A DNA stretch of 9,369 nucleotides from Mesorhizobium_B sp964242945. GTDB lineage: Bacteria; Pseudomonadota; Alphaproteobacteria; Rhizobiales; Rhizobiaceae. Below, piece by piece: positions 1-7,090 of this stretch. Within the stretch, counting starts at the first letter, position 1; each line of letters begins with the position of its first letter. The stretch is from NCBI GenBank assembly GCA_964242945.1, contig CAXTCF010000150.1:1-9369 (forward strand). Reading direction: 5' to 3'. The position numbers and the translations under genes are program-made. The notes beneath the pieces are model-generated. The model worked only from the letters and a program-made list of their open reading frames with translations, made no database searches and was not told the DNA's origin.

Positions 1-311
1 CCTCCCATGATCGGGTCAAAGTAGCGTCACGACTCCCCGGGACCAAACACCTAGCGTGACATCCTTTCGACGACCGTCAGCAGAACCACTCAGGGCGAGG
101 CCGTCCACACCATCACGTCAACTGCCTGCGGCATGGTGAAGGGCTGCCTCGTGCCCGCAGAAGTATGCCTGCTGCCATTGCAAGGAGGTGTTGCAAGATC
201 TGAATAGATTTTGCTTGCGACGGCTGTATGTATTGCGGAAGTCAAATTTTATCTTTCCGGTGACGGTGCTGCTCGGGCCTGTGCGGATTGAGAATCATGC
301 TGGAGAAAAGA
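1..311. other. Intergenic region without a convincing gene
   Basis: No reading frame on either strand shows recognisable protein motifs here. Near the left edge there is an imperfect 12-base direct repeat (22-33 and 52-63, 9 of 12 identical, start-to-start 30 bases). A possible bulged stem pairs 126-133 with 152-160 around an 18-base loop and has no T-run after it. A perfect-looking Shine-Dalgarno sequence (AAGGAGGTG, 182-190) is not followed by a well-spaced start of any substantial frame. The stretch from about 200 to 256 is clearly more AT-rich than the rest of the window and is the likeliest place for the promoter of the gene at 312, but I could not find a -35/-10 pair with sensible spacing. 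Confidence 0.6.
302..305 (+). promoter_or_regulatory. Ribosome binding site for the ATG at 312
   Basis: GGAG lies six bases before ATG 312-314. Two upstream in-frame starts exist, TTG at 288 and ATG at 297, but neither has a purine-rich element at proper distance. Starting at 312 also puts the hydrophobic segment right at the N-terminus, as expected for a membrane anchor. I therefore prefer 312. Confidence 0.6.
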
Positions 312-818
312 ATGAGCCTACTTTTTAAGGTGATCTACACAGCGCTGCTGGTCGGCCTCACGGGCGTGTCGGTTCGCGAAATCTGGCAGGTATGGTTCGA
401 CACGCGCGTCTATATCGGCAAGTTCGACATCATCACCGAAGCCGGCAAGGGCGACGAAGCCACCAGCGCGGACTTCGCAAAGCGGATCGCCGCCGCGCAG
501 ACGATCCTCGCACAGCAACTGACCGATTACTGGACGCGTCGCGATGCAGGGAGAGACACAACCTATGCGATCTACAGCATGGCGCCACTGCAACTACCGC
601 TCGAGGTTCTCGGCGGCATGGAAATCACTGTCCAGCAGATCAACCTGCAACAAATTCTCACGGCGGTGCGCCGCACCTTCACCGCGCCTAACGAGGTGAG
701 CGGCTCTGTCACCCAACGCGACGGCTCGGTCATCGCCGCAGTCGAACTGGCCGCGCGCGCCCGCGATCGAGAACGAAAGGGAGGCCGTCACGAAATTCCT
801 TGCCCGCGAGCAAGATGA
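312..818 (+). CDS. Membrane-anchored N-terminal part of a frameshifted pseudoprotease
   Basis: This is the 5' part of a longer gene. From ATG 312 the protein begins with a short basic-flanked hydrophobic helix (residues about 3-20, MSLLFKVIYTALLVGLTGVS), likely a membrane anchor rather than a cleaved signal since no clear cleavage site follows. The next 125 residues are soluble with mixed helix and strand character, including an LEVLGG..ITVQQINLQQIL stretch that looks like a folded domain; I do not recognise the family. After about residue 150 the frame turns arginine-rich and non-native (ARDRERKGGRH) and stops at 818, while the neighbouring frame (open from 700) immediately takes over with good coding character. 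The frame read here after about 760 is therefore probably not the natural C-terminus. Removing one base near 760 would join it to the following entry and give a protein of about 624 residues. A longer version starting with TTG at 288 is possible but lacks a ribosome site. Confidence 0.7.
   Translation: MSLLFKVIYTALLVGLTGVSVREIWQVWFDTRVYIGKFDIITEAGKGDEATSADFAKRIAAAQTILAQQLTDYWTRRDAGRDTTYAIYSMAPLQLPLEVLGGMEITVQQINLQQILTAVRRTFTAPNEVSGSVTQRDGSVIAAVELAARARDRERKGGRHEIPCPRAR
750..764 (+). other. Frameshift junction in a GC-only tract
   Basis: Within a pure G/C tract (about 751-764) coding character moves from the frame of the 312 start to the next frame (+1). If the CCC at 760-762 were CC, the protein would read through as ...VELAARAAIENEREAV... 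with no stop until 2187. The downstream frame is open from 700 but has no ATG, GTG or TTG until 1090, so it cannot easily be a separate gene from 763 onward. Either a real one-base insertion (or two-base loss) or an assembly error in a hard GC run would explain it. Nothing resembles a classical programmed slippery site. Confidence 0.65.
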
Positions 819-1089
819 GCAGGCGGCCGCGGCCTATATCGCCTGCTCAATTTCCTGGGCGCGGGCGCGCGGCGGCGAAGAGTTTGGAGGGCTCCCCCAC
901 CTCAACGCATGGCTCGAACGAGCGACTGCGCCGGGCACGCCACCGGACGGCGCCGGCCCGCGGACGATCAGCTTTGCAGCGCTTCCCCGTGAGCAGTTCT
1001 GCGATTTCGCGGCCGCGCTGGGCGACTTCTACGCGCTTGAGGGAAAGGCGTCCACCGCCACGGGCCTTGATGATGCACAAGCGAACCAA

Positions 1090-2187
1090 GTGCGCAAGCG
1101 CGCAGCCGCATTGCGATCGCACTACGCCGACCCAATGGTGCTGCCCGACATCTACCGGCTGCGCGCGGACCTGCTGGATCTTTTGCCCGAGGCCATGCGG
1201 CAGCCGGGCGAGCTTGTCGACGCACAAGACGACCGGCTGCGCTATGCGATGCTCAGCCCGAGCCTGTGCGCGCTTCCCGACGAAGAGAAGCCGATGGCCG
1301 CGCTGGCGCTGGCGCGGCCGGCGCTCGTGCTGCAGGCCGGCAAGCTCGCCGATGTGCCCGAGAACTGGCGCGGGCTGCTCGACCGCCATGCGGCGGAGAT
1401 CGCCGCGGCTGCTGCCGGGACGGGGCTCGTCATGAGCAGCGGGGGCCAGTCGAGGAGCACCGGCTTCATCGTGGCGCCCAAGCTCCTGATGACGTTAGGC
1501 TACGCGCTGGACACGAGCCGGCCGCGACCGCCAAGAGCCGAGACGTCAAGCGGCGGAACGCCGAGATTCTGCCTCCGTGACAGCGCCGACGAATGCCTGT
1601 CCAGTCCGGAGGAGAACACTCTGGAGATCGGGAAGATCATTTACGACGGAAAGCCGGAAGGCGTGAACCTGATGCTCGCGGAACTGCCCGGCCATGATCC
1701 GGCCCTCACCCCCCCGCTTCCGGTCGCCGACACTTCGCTGCAAGCGAACGAGGTGATCGGAAAACATGCCTATGTCGTAGGATATCCCTTCGACGGCGGG
1801 CAGTTGCCCGCGCTCTTCGTGAAGCACCTGCTCCATGGAAGAGGAGGCCAGCAACGGCTGATGCCGGGCAGGATTCTGGCATTCGGCGCGTCCCCTCTCG
1901 TTGAAGACAGCACGCAGAAGACCATCGCCAGCGACATCAGCACGAGCAGCGGCACGGGCGGTGGGCCGCTCGTGGACCTCTCCACGGGCAAAGTGGTCGG
2001 CATGAGCTATGCTGGACGATGGCAGGGCAAGCGCGGCAAGTTCGCCTATGCCGAGCCGATTCCCGCCAAGGCCCTGGAGATCATCAGGAAGCGGCTCGGC
2101 GAGGAGCCGAAGGCCGAGCCGAGTCCAGACGACCAAGGGCAGGCGTCAGATCCGAAGCAACCTTCCGAACCTGACCCCGCTCCCTGA
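1090..2187 (+). CDS. Trypsin-fold pseudoprotease, C-terminal part (triad H/D/S replaced by Y/N/G)
   Basis: GTG 1090 is the first start codon in this frame, but coding character clearly extends back to about 763, so this is more likely the 3' part of the gene beginning at 312. Numbering from 1090, residues 1-120 are helical (DIYRLRADLLDLLPEAM) and unrecognised. Residues about 120-335 form a trypsin-like S1 fold. It aligns without gaps around each active-site motif to the protease at 8484-9284: TGFIVAPKLLMTLGYALD against MTNRHVID puts Tyr138 at the His position; GVNLMLAEL against KLDVALLEV puts Asn193 at the Asp position; ISTSSGTGGGPLVD against ATTLGGNSGTPVIS puts Gly290 at the Ser position. 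The VVGYP strand and the GKVVGMSYAG strand are kept, so the fold seems intact but should not cleave peptides. The last 28 residues are a Pro/Asp/Glu-rich tail. It converges with the minus-strand operon, 13 bases away. Likely a regulatory, binding or decoy protein; decay of an abandoned gene is the alternative. Confidence 0.8.
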   Translation: MRKRAAALRSHYADPMVLPDIYRLRADLLDLLPEAMRQPGELVDAQDDRLRYAMLSPSLCALPDEEKPMAALALARPALVLQAGKLADVPENWRGLLDRHAAEIAAAAAGTGLVMSSGGQSRSTGFIVAPKLLMTLGYALDTSRPRPPRAETSSGGTPRFCLRDSADECLSSPEENTLEIGKIIYDGKPEGVNLMLAELPGHDPALTPPLPVADTSLQANEVIGKHAYVVGYPFDGGQLPALFVKHLLHGRGGQQRLMPGRILAFGASPLVEDSTQKTIASDISTSSGTGGGPLVDLSTGKVVGMSYAGRWQGKRGKFAYAEPIPAKALEIIRKRLGEEPKAEPSPDDQGQASDPKQPSEPDPAP

Positions 2188-2200
2188 ACAGCCGGGCGAC

Positions 2201-5200
2201 CTATTTCAGCCCCAGCGCTTTCATCATGACGGCGGCGCCGCACTGCTTGGACACCGCATTGGGGTCGTACTTGCCGTCCGACGTGTACTTGCCTTTGCTG
2301 TAATGGTTGCAGAAACTCCAAAGATAGGGCGAGTTGATCCCCTTGCCGCGGTAGCCCCAGCCGTTGAAATTCTCGAAACGGTAGAGCGCGCGCGGGATCG
2401 ACCAGTCCTTCTGCTTGGCGTAGCCATGCAGGGTCAAGGCGTCCACGGCGCTGGATTCCCAGTCGTTCGGCGGGTTCCATTTCGCCGGCCGGCCTTTCGG
2501 GACATGCGTGGTCCGGGCGCTCAAGGGATCGCCGTTGTGCAGGTGTCCCTTGAAGTTGAAGCTCGCTTCCAGGGCGTGGGTGATGCCGACGAACCACCAG
2601 GGAATGCCGAGTGCGCCGCCGACCTTCTCATAGCGCGCCTGGGACGCCTTGAGCTGCTTGACGTGCCAGGCGACCTCGCCCTTCTTGTCCGGCCGCACCG
2701 CGAGCGTGTCGAAGAGCTTCTGGTAGACGTCCTTGACGGCGTTGAAGTCGGGCGCCGCGGCTTCTTCCTTGACCAGCGCCGATCCAGCCACCTCGGCATG
2801 ATAGGCCCGGAACAGGCGGGAAAGTTCGTCGGACCGCCTCGGGTCCTCGTCCTCTTCCTGCAAAGCGACCAGCCTGCCGAGCACGGCCACCGGCTCCAGC
2901 CTGGCGACCCTGGCCTCGATGTCGGTGAATGCCGCGCTCCGGCCGCCCGCCGCGCCCGGAGCCTCCAGCACGATGTCCTCGGCGGTGTCGAGCGGACGGT
3001 AGGCGACGCCGCCCGAATCGAGCGCCTCGTTCCCGCCCGCCGCGTCGGCGAGCGGATCGGCGTCGCGTAGGTCCGGGAAGGACAGGCCGGTGACCTCCTC
3101 AATGTGCCGGATCGCCACCTGGAACGTGCGATAGGCGCCGAGCACGAAGCCCTCCACCGCTTCGGACCGGCTGCGCCGCTCCAGCAGCTCGCGGATGAGG
3201 TCGCCCTGGCTCAGCACATAGCCGGTGGCGTGCAGGCCGCCCTCGGCGCTGGGCATCGCAACGATCTTCCAGAATTCCAGGGGCACCTGGGCATTGCTCG
3301 GCGGTAGCGGCGGGTCGTCGTCCCTGAATACCGGCCCGGTGAAGACGCAGGCTTTGAACCCTTCGGTGCGGGCGCTGTCCAGGATGTAGTTTTCCAGCCC
3401 CTGCCACAGGGTCTTGCCCTGGTTGAGGGACGAATGCTGAAGGGCCGAGTTGGTGTAGTGGAACGTGTCGAAATTGGCCTGACGGGCGTCTGGACCCCAG
3501 TTCGGATCCTCGCGCCGCACCATGTGGCCGCGGTCGATCTCGGCATCGCCGTAATCGTCCTGGCCGAGCTGGATGTCGGCATCGATGCGCAGGTCGGCGA
3601 ACCACTTGTCGTTGCCGCGCTTGATGCGCACCGAATTCTCACCATCGATGTTGACGGCCGTCACCCGCGGCGAGCGCCGGCCCTTTGAGTAGAGTACTCC
3701 AAAATGGGTGTAGCGCAATTCGTAGGGACGCTCGGGCTCGGCATCGGAGGGGGGCGCAAGGTCGGCGGCGATCGTCTCGCCGAATTCCGGCCATGGCGCG
3801 TCGAGGCCTGCGCCGAGGAAGCCGGGATCGTAGCCGGACCGTTCGGAAAGCTCTTCGGGCCGATGCGTGCCGTCGACGGCCTCCGCGCTGGGCAGCGGGG
3901 CGATGCCGTTCACCATCGCGCGCCCTCCAGACATCAGGTCCTTCAGCGTTTCGACGCTGACGGCCGCATTGGCGACGCCGAAATCGCCGGAGAAATGCAG
4001 GCCGACAACCGCCTGCTGCTCAAGGCTGAGTAGGCAGGAGCCGGAATTGCCGCCGAGCGTGGTGCAGTCGTGCGACAGCACCGTGCCCTCGCCGCTCGTC
4101 ATGACGAGGCCGGGCGCGAAGCGCTTCACCTCATAGAGATCCTGGAAATAGGCGCGCATCGGCTCCTGCTCGTTGCGGCTGTCGAAGGCGGGGTAGCCGA
4201 CCGTGGCGACCAGTTCGTCGTTGCGTCCGCGGCGCGCCGCAAGCGGAATGGGAGCGGGGGCGACGCCCTCCCGCGTTTCTATCTCCAGCACGGCGACGTC
4301 GGCTTCGGTGTCGTCGGCGAGATAGGTGATGCGCGTGACCGGCAGCGTGAACCGGTCGCCGGGCGCGGACCCAGCTTCCTCGCGCATGTCGAGCCGCGCG
4401 CCGTAGCGCGCGCCGATCGGCGAACGTAGGAAGATGCCGCCGCTGTCCGCGCCGCGGCGCGCGACCAGCTTGGCGACGTGGCGGTTGGTGGCCACCCTGC
4501 GGCGGTTCGCTCCGGCCTGGTCGATGACGAAGCCGGTCCCGCCCCAGCGCATGTCGTGGTTGACGAACTCGACCCGGCCGACGGCGGGGATGAACTTCTC
4601 GATGCTGCGCGCATGCGCTTCCGTCAGCTGCGGCAAGAGCGCCACCGCTTCGTACTCGATCCGGTCGTTGCGGATCAGCATAGGCGGTCGGCCGACCCGG
4701 CGGACGATCGCTTCCACGCCGTACTCGTTGCCGGCCAGCGGAAGCCCGGGTGCCGTCTCGAACCCCTCCGCCAGCGCGGGCGGCCCGGCCGCCTCGCCCC
4801 GCGCGAGGCCGAAGCGCGCCGGATCGATGCGGCCGTCCGCGATCGCCCGGTTGACCTCCGCCATCACGTCGCCGGGCATGCGCGCCATCAGCGCTTCCAC
4901 GCGGGAACGCGACTCGGCGCGCTCCATGCCGCTCGGCATGGCGCTCGACGGCATCAGGGGCGGCGGTGCCGATTCGGTTCCATAGACGGGCGCTTCCCCG
5001 ACATCGTCGTGGTCGGGCATGCGGCTTTCATCGCCGGCGAGGCCCGGATCGCTTTCGGGGATCATCGGAAACTCGTCCGCGGCGCCGAACGGCGCTTCCG
5101 CGCCCGTGTAGCTCATCAGGAAGGCCACTTCGTCCGCGGTGTAAGCCGGATCCCAGTGCGTGTTCTCCGGCACGTTGGAATGGCCGTAATGGCCGCCCTT

Positions 5201-5650
5201 GCTGTCCCATGTCGCGGCGTTGCGATTGTGGCCGCCCGGATCATGCCCGCCGACGGCGGGCTTGGGCGGGCCGTTCGGCCAGACCTTTGGAACGCCGTGC
5301 TTCAGTTCGAGCCAGCGGCAGAGCCTTGCGACGTTGCGCAGGGTCGCCTTGGACTTCGCCCGATGCGCGAAGCCGACGACCTCGATCTGGATCGCGGAGT
5401 CGCGGTTGGTCTCCACCCCGCCCGCCGGATTGCGCAGGGCGCGCGCCGCGACGTTGGTGTCGATGTGCTGGTAGATCTTGGTTTCGTCCACCGTGAAGTG
5501 CGGATCGGACTTGTGCGTGCGGAACGCCGCGAAGGCCCCCGACACGCTCCCTCCTTCGGTGGTGTGGTGGACGATCTTGAAAGGCCCGCCGTTATAGGAA
5601 CCGGACGGGCCGCTGATCGGCACCCATTGCGCTGCAGGATATATTGCCAT
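2201..5650 (-). CDS. Four-domain hydrolase: amidase, trypsin-like protease, DRGH nuclease, lysozyme-like
   Basis: The protein has 1149 residues, starts at ATG 5650 with a strong ribosome site, and has no signal peptide or membrane helix. Residues 1-185 form an N-acetylmuramoyl-L-alanine amidase (Amidase_2/PGRP-like) domain: His28 in IVHHTTE, Glu90 in IQIEVVG, and His157 plus Asp167, spaced as in AmpD-type zinc sites. DPAY replaces the usual DPG. Residues 186-305 are an acidic, Pro/Ala-rich linker. Residues 310-575 are a trypsin-like protease with His391 (ATNRH), Asp451 (EADVAVLEI) and Ser536 (GGNSGSC, Cys where Pro is common). Residues 640-850 are a DNA/RNA non-specific endonuclease (Serratia/NucA type) with DRGHM at 706-710 and the TN...LNQG...W..LE metal motif (Asn734, Asn743, Glu753). 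Residues 900-1010 are helical. Residues 1015-1149 resemble lysozyme-like domains of peptidoglycan hydrolases, with HALEASFNF (Glu1028 possibly catalytic), HLHNGDPL, GRP, WESSAVDAL and a GINSPYLWSF..Y.KGKY..DGK motif; this last domain is the least certain. It is the last gene of the operon, 36 bases after its neighbour, and is probably the effector. Confidence 0.9.
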   Translation of the reverse strand: MAIYPAAQWVPISGPSGSYNGGPFKIVHHTTEGGSVSGAFAAFRTHKSDPHFTVDETKIYQHIDTNVAARALRNPAGGVETNRDSAIQIEVVGFAHRAKSKATLRNVARLCRWLELKHGVPKVWPNGPPKPAVGGHDPGGHNRNAATWDSKGGHYGHSNVPENTHWDPAYTADEVAFLMSYTGAEAPFGAADEFPMIPESDPGLAGDESRMPDHDDVGEAPVYGTESAPPPLMPSSAMPSGMERAESRSRVEALMARMPGDVMAEVNRAIADGRIDPARFGLARGEAAGPPALAEGFETAPGLPLAGNEYGVEAIVRRVGRPPMLIRNDRIEYEAVALLPQLTEAHARSIEKFIPAVGRVEFVNHDMRWGGTGFVIDQAGANRRRVATNRHVAKLVARRGADSGGIFLRSPIGARYGARLDMREEAGSAPGDRFTLPVTRITYLADDTEADVAVLEIETREGVAPAPIPLAARRGRNDELVATVGYPAFDSRNEQEPMRAYFQDLYEVKRFAPGLVMTSGEGTVLSHDCTTLGGNSGSCLLSLEQQAVVGLHFSGDFGVANAAVSVETLKDLMSGGRAMVNGIAPLPSAEAVDGTHRPEELSERSGYDPGFLGAGLDAPWPEFGETIAADLAPPSDAEPERPYELRYTHFGVLYSKGRRSPRVTAVNIDGENSVRIKRGNDKWFADLRIDADIQLGQDDYGDAEIDRGHMVRREDPNWGPDARQANFDTFHYTNSALQHSSLNQGKTLWQGLENYILDSARTEGFKACVFTGPVFRDDDPPLPPSNAQVPLEFWKIVAMPSAEGGLHATGYVLSQGDLIRELLERRSRSEAVEGFVLGAYRTFQVAIRHIEEVTGLSFPDLRDADPLADAAGGNEALDSGGVAYRPLDTAEDIVLEAPGAAGGRSAAFTDIEARVARLEPVAVLGRLVALQEEDEDPRRSDELSRLFRAYHAEVAGSALVKEEAAAPDFNAVKDVYQKLFDTLAVRPDKKGEVAWHVKQLKASQARYEKVGGALGIPWWFVGITHALEASFNFKGHLHNGDPLSARTTHVPKGRPAKWNPPNDWESSAVDALTLHGYAKQKDWSIPRALYRFENFNGWGYRGKGINSPYLWSFCNHYSKGKYTSDGKYDPNAVSKQCGAAVMMKALGLK

Positions 5651-5657
5651 GTCTTCG

Positions 5658-5666
5658 CCTCCTCCT
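5658..5666 (-). promoter_or_regulatory. Strong ribosome binding site for the four-domain hydrolase
   Basis: The minus strand reads AGGAGGAGG, seven bases before ATG 5650. It is the strongest ribosome site in the operon and sits in the 36-base gap after the stop of the membrane protease. It suggests the hydrolase is translated on its own rather than by coupling. Confidence 0.75.
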
Positions 5667-5686
5667 CTGGTGAAGCGCCGGCCGCA

Positions 5687-7090
5687 TCAGCCGGCGGATT
5701 TCTTGCCTTTGCCGCTCCCGCCCGCCGCCTCGCCCGACGGACTGCGGAAAACTTCCCACATCAGCAGCCCAGCCAGCGCCAGCGCCAGCAGCGACAGAAG
5801 CTCCACGATCACGGGCTGCAGGATCGGGAAGAACGTCACCGAGCCGCCATCCACGCTGCGCTCGCCGTAGTGGTAGGCGTTGTTCCAGTAGCCGCCGGAA
5901 AAGCCGGGCTTGGGCGTGACGAGGTGATAGCGGCCCGCCTCGGGATGGGTGCAGAGGTGGATACTTTCCGTGAAGCACGTCTGCCCGGTCGCGCGCAGTT
6001 CCTCGGCGGTGAAGCCGAAGTCTCCCGGATAGATGTAGACCGAGCCTTCGTCGTGGAACATCCGCAGGAAGTGAACCTGCGCAGCGAGCGGCAGGAGCAC
6101 GAAGACGACGAGCGTCGCCGCCGCCGTGCGGGGCAGCCGCGTCGCCGTCGGGATCGGCCCCGTACCGCCGAACGACGGCAAGCGCTGCCACCAGGGATGC
6201 AGACGGTAGGACCGGGCGAAGGTGATCATCGTGAAGAGGACCGCGGGCGCCAGGAAGGCGAAGGCATGCATGCCCCAGAAGGCGTTCAACTGCTTGTTCC
6301 TCCCGCCGAGCGCGATCGCCTCGAACAGCGTGACGCCCCGGTTGGCCGAATGCTGCGTCAGCAGGAATAGGAAGAAAAAGCCCGCCAGCGCGGTCCAGTA
6401 GCGGTTGAAGGAAGGCGACAGAGGATGCCGCTCGATCGGCAGGGGAGGCCATGCGGCCTTCAGCGCGGCCGCGGGGATCATGTAGGCGACGGCGTTGTCG
6501 GGTGAGCCGCCCTTGCGCACCATCATGCCGACGGTGACGGCGCGGTCCACGTTCCAGACGCCCCCGCCGCTGTATCCCGGCCGGATGAAGGCGCCCTTCT
6601 GGATGGTGGCGTCGACTTGGAACCACGGCGAGGTTTGGCCGCTGAACCGCGCCTCGACGTGGCTGCCGAACGTTTCTCCCGCGGCGATGCCGTAGACGCT
6701 CAGCCGGTCGCCGAAGACCGAAACGCCGGAGATGTCGGCCAGTCTCGCAAGTCCGGCCCGCAGCGGCGCCGGTTCGTCGAGACGGACAACCGCGACGTCG
6801 TCGTCCACCGCCGTCCCCGGGGCTCGCCACACGATCACCGTGCCGCTCGCGGGCTTAAGGTCCGGAAGCTGCGGGAAGGCAAGCGCGACACGCGACCCTT
6901 CCGGCGGAGGCTTGGTTTCGCCCATGGCCCGGCCGAGGGCGACATTGACCACATGGGCGCAGGTCATCACATGGTTCGGGTCGACGATCATGCCCATGCC
7001 GGCATGCGCCCCGCCGGGCTGCAAGAGGTTGGCGATGCCCGCCGCATTGCCGCTGGGCGCAGGAAGCTCGGGCGATTGCGGCAGGGTCAC
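5687..7090 (-). CDS. Trypsin-like serine protease with four C-terminal membrane helices
   Basis: 467 residues from a GTG start at 7090. Residues 15-215 are an S1 protease domain: His46 in MTCAHVV, Asp98 in DDDVAVVRL, Ser174 in PGYSGGGVW, all present, so it should be active. Hydrophobic segments at about 231-246, 270-292, 322-341 and 422-447 are predicted membrane helices. The loop 293-321 and the tail (KGKK) are rich in Arg/Lys, so by the positive-inside rule the N-terminal protease faces the cytoplasm, and the 80-residue loop 342-421, with Cys372 and Cys380, faces the periplasm. That loop could be a sensor, and its two Cys could pair. There is no signal peptide. The GTG overlaps the subtilisin stop by four bases (GTGA) with little ribosome site apart from the G-run, so translation is probably coupled. 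I know no named family for the helix-plus-loop part; the protease call is secure, the topology is inference. Confidence 0.88.
   Translation of the reverse strand: MTLPQSPELPAPSGNAAGIANLLQPGGAHAGMGMIVDPNHVMTCAHVVNVALGRAMGETKPPPEGSRVALAFPQLPDLKPASGTVIVWRAPGTAVDDDVAVVRLDEPAPLRAGLARLADISGVSVFGDRLSVYGIAAGETFGSHVEARFSGQTSPWFQVDATIQKGAFIRPGYSGGGVWNVDRAVTVGMMVRKGGSPDNAVAYMIPAAALKAAWPPLPIERHPLSPSFNRYWTALAGFFFLFLLTQHSANRGVTLFEAIALGGRNKQLNAFWGMHAFAFLAPAVLFTMITFARSYRLHPWWQRLPSFGGTGPIPTATRLPRTAAATLVVFVLLPLAAQVHFLRMFHDEGSVYIYPGDFGFTAEELRATGQTCFTESIHLCTHPEAGRYHLVTPKPGFSGGYWNNAYHYGERSVDGGSVTFFPILQPVIVELLSLLALALAGLLMWEVFRSPSGEAAGGSGKGKKSAG

Noticed and set aside
182..328. Perfect Shine-Dalgarno AAGGAGGTG followed by a 45-codon open frame, a possible leader peptide
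   Set aside because: The only in-frame starts are TTG directly abutting the site (191) or codons more than 20 bases away; no regulatory residue pattern is seen.
800..1435. A 211-codon + strand frame in the frameshift region
   Set aside because: Composition is Arg/Ser/Pro-rich; the frame open from 700 to 2187 is the natural continuation with protease motifs.
2009..3070. A 353-codon + strand open frame over the end of the pseudoprotease and the lysozyme-like domain
   Set aside because: It overlaps two supported genes in other frames and has shadow-type composition.
4478..6370. A 630-codon open frame on the + strand opposite the four-domain hydrolase and its junction with the membrane protease
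   Set aside because: It crosses two clear genes on the other strand, is rich in Arg/His/Gly/Ala with no motif, and is typical of antisense frames in high-GC genes.
5592..6830. A 412-codon minus-strand frame inside the membrane protease gene
   Set aside because: Same strand but another frame of a gene with a clear protease triad and membrane helices; the alternative is Arg-rich and lacks motifs.
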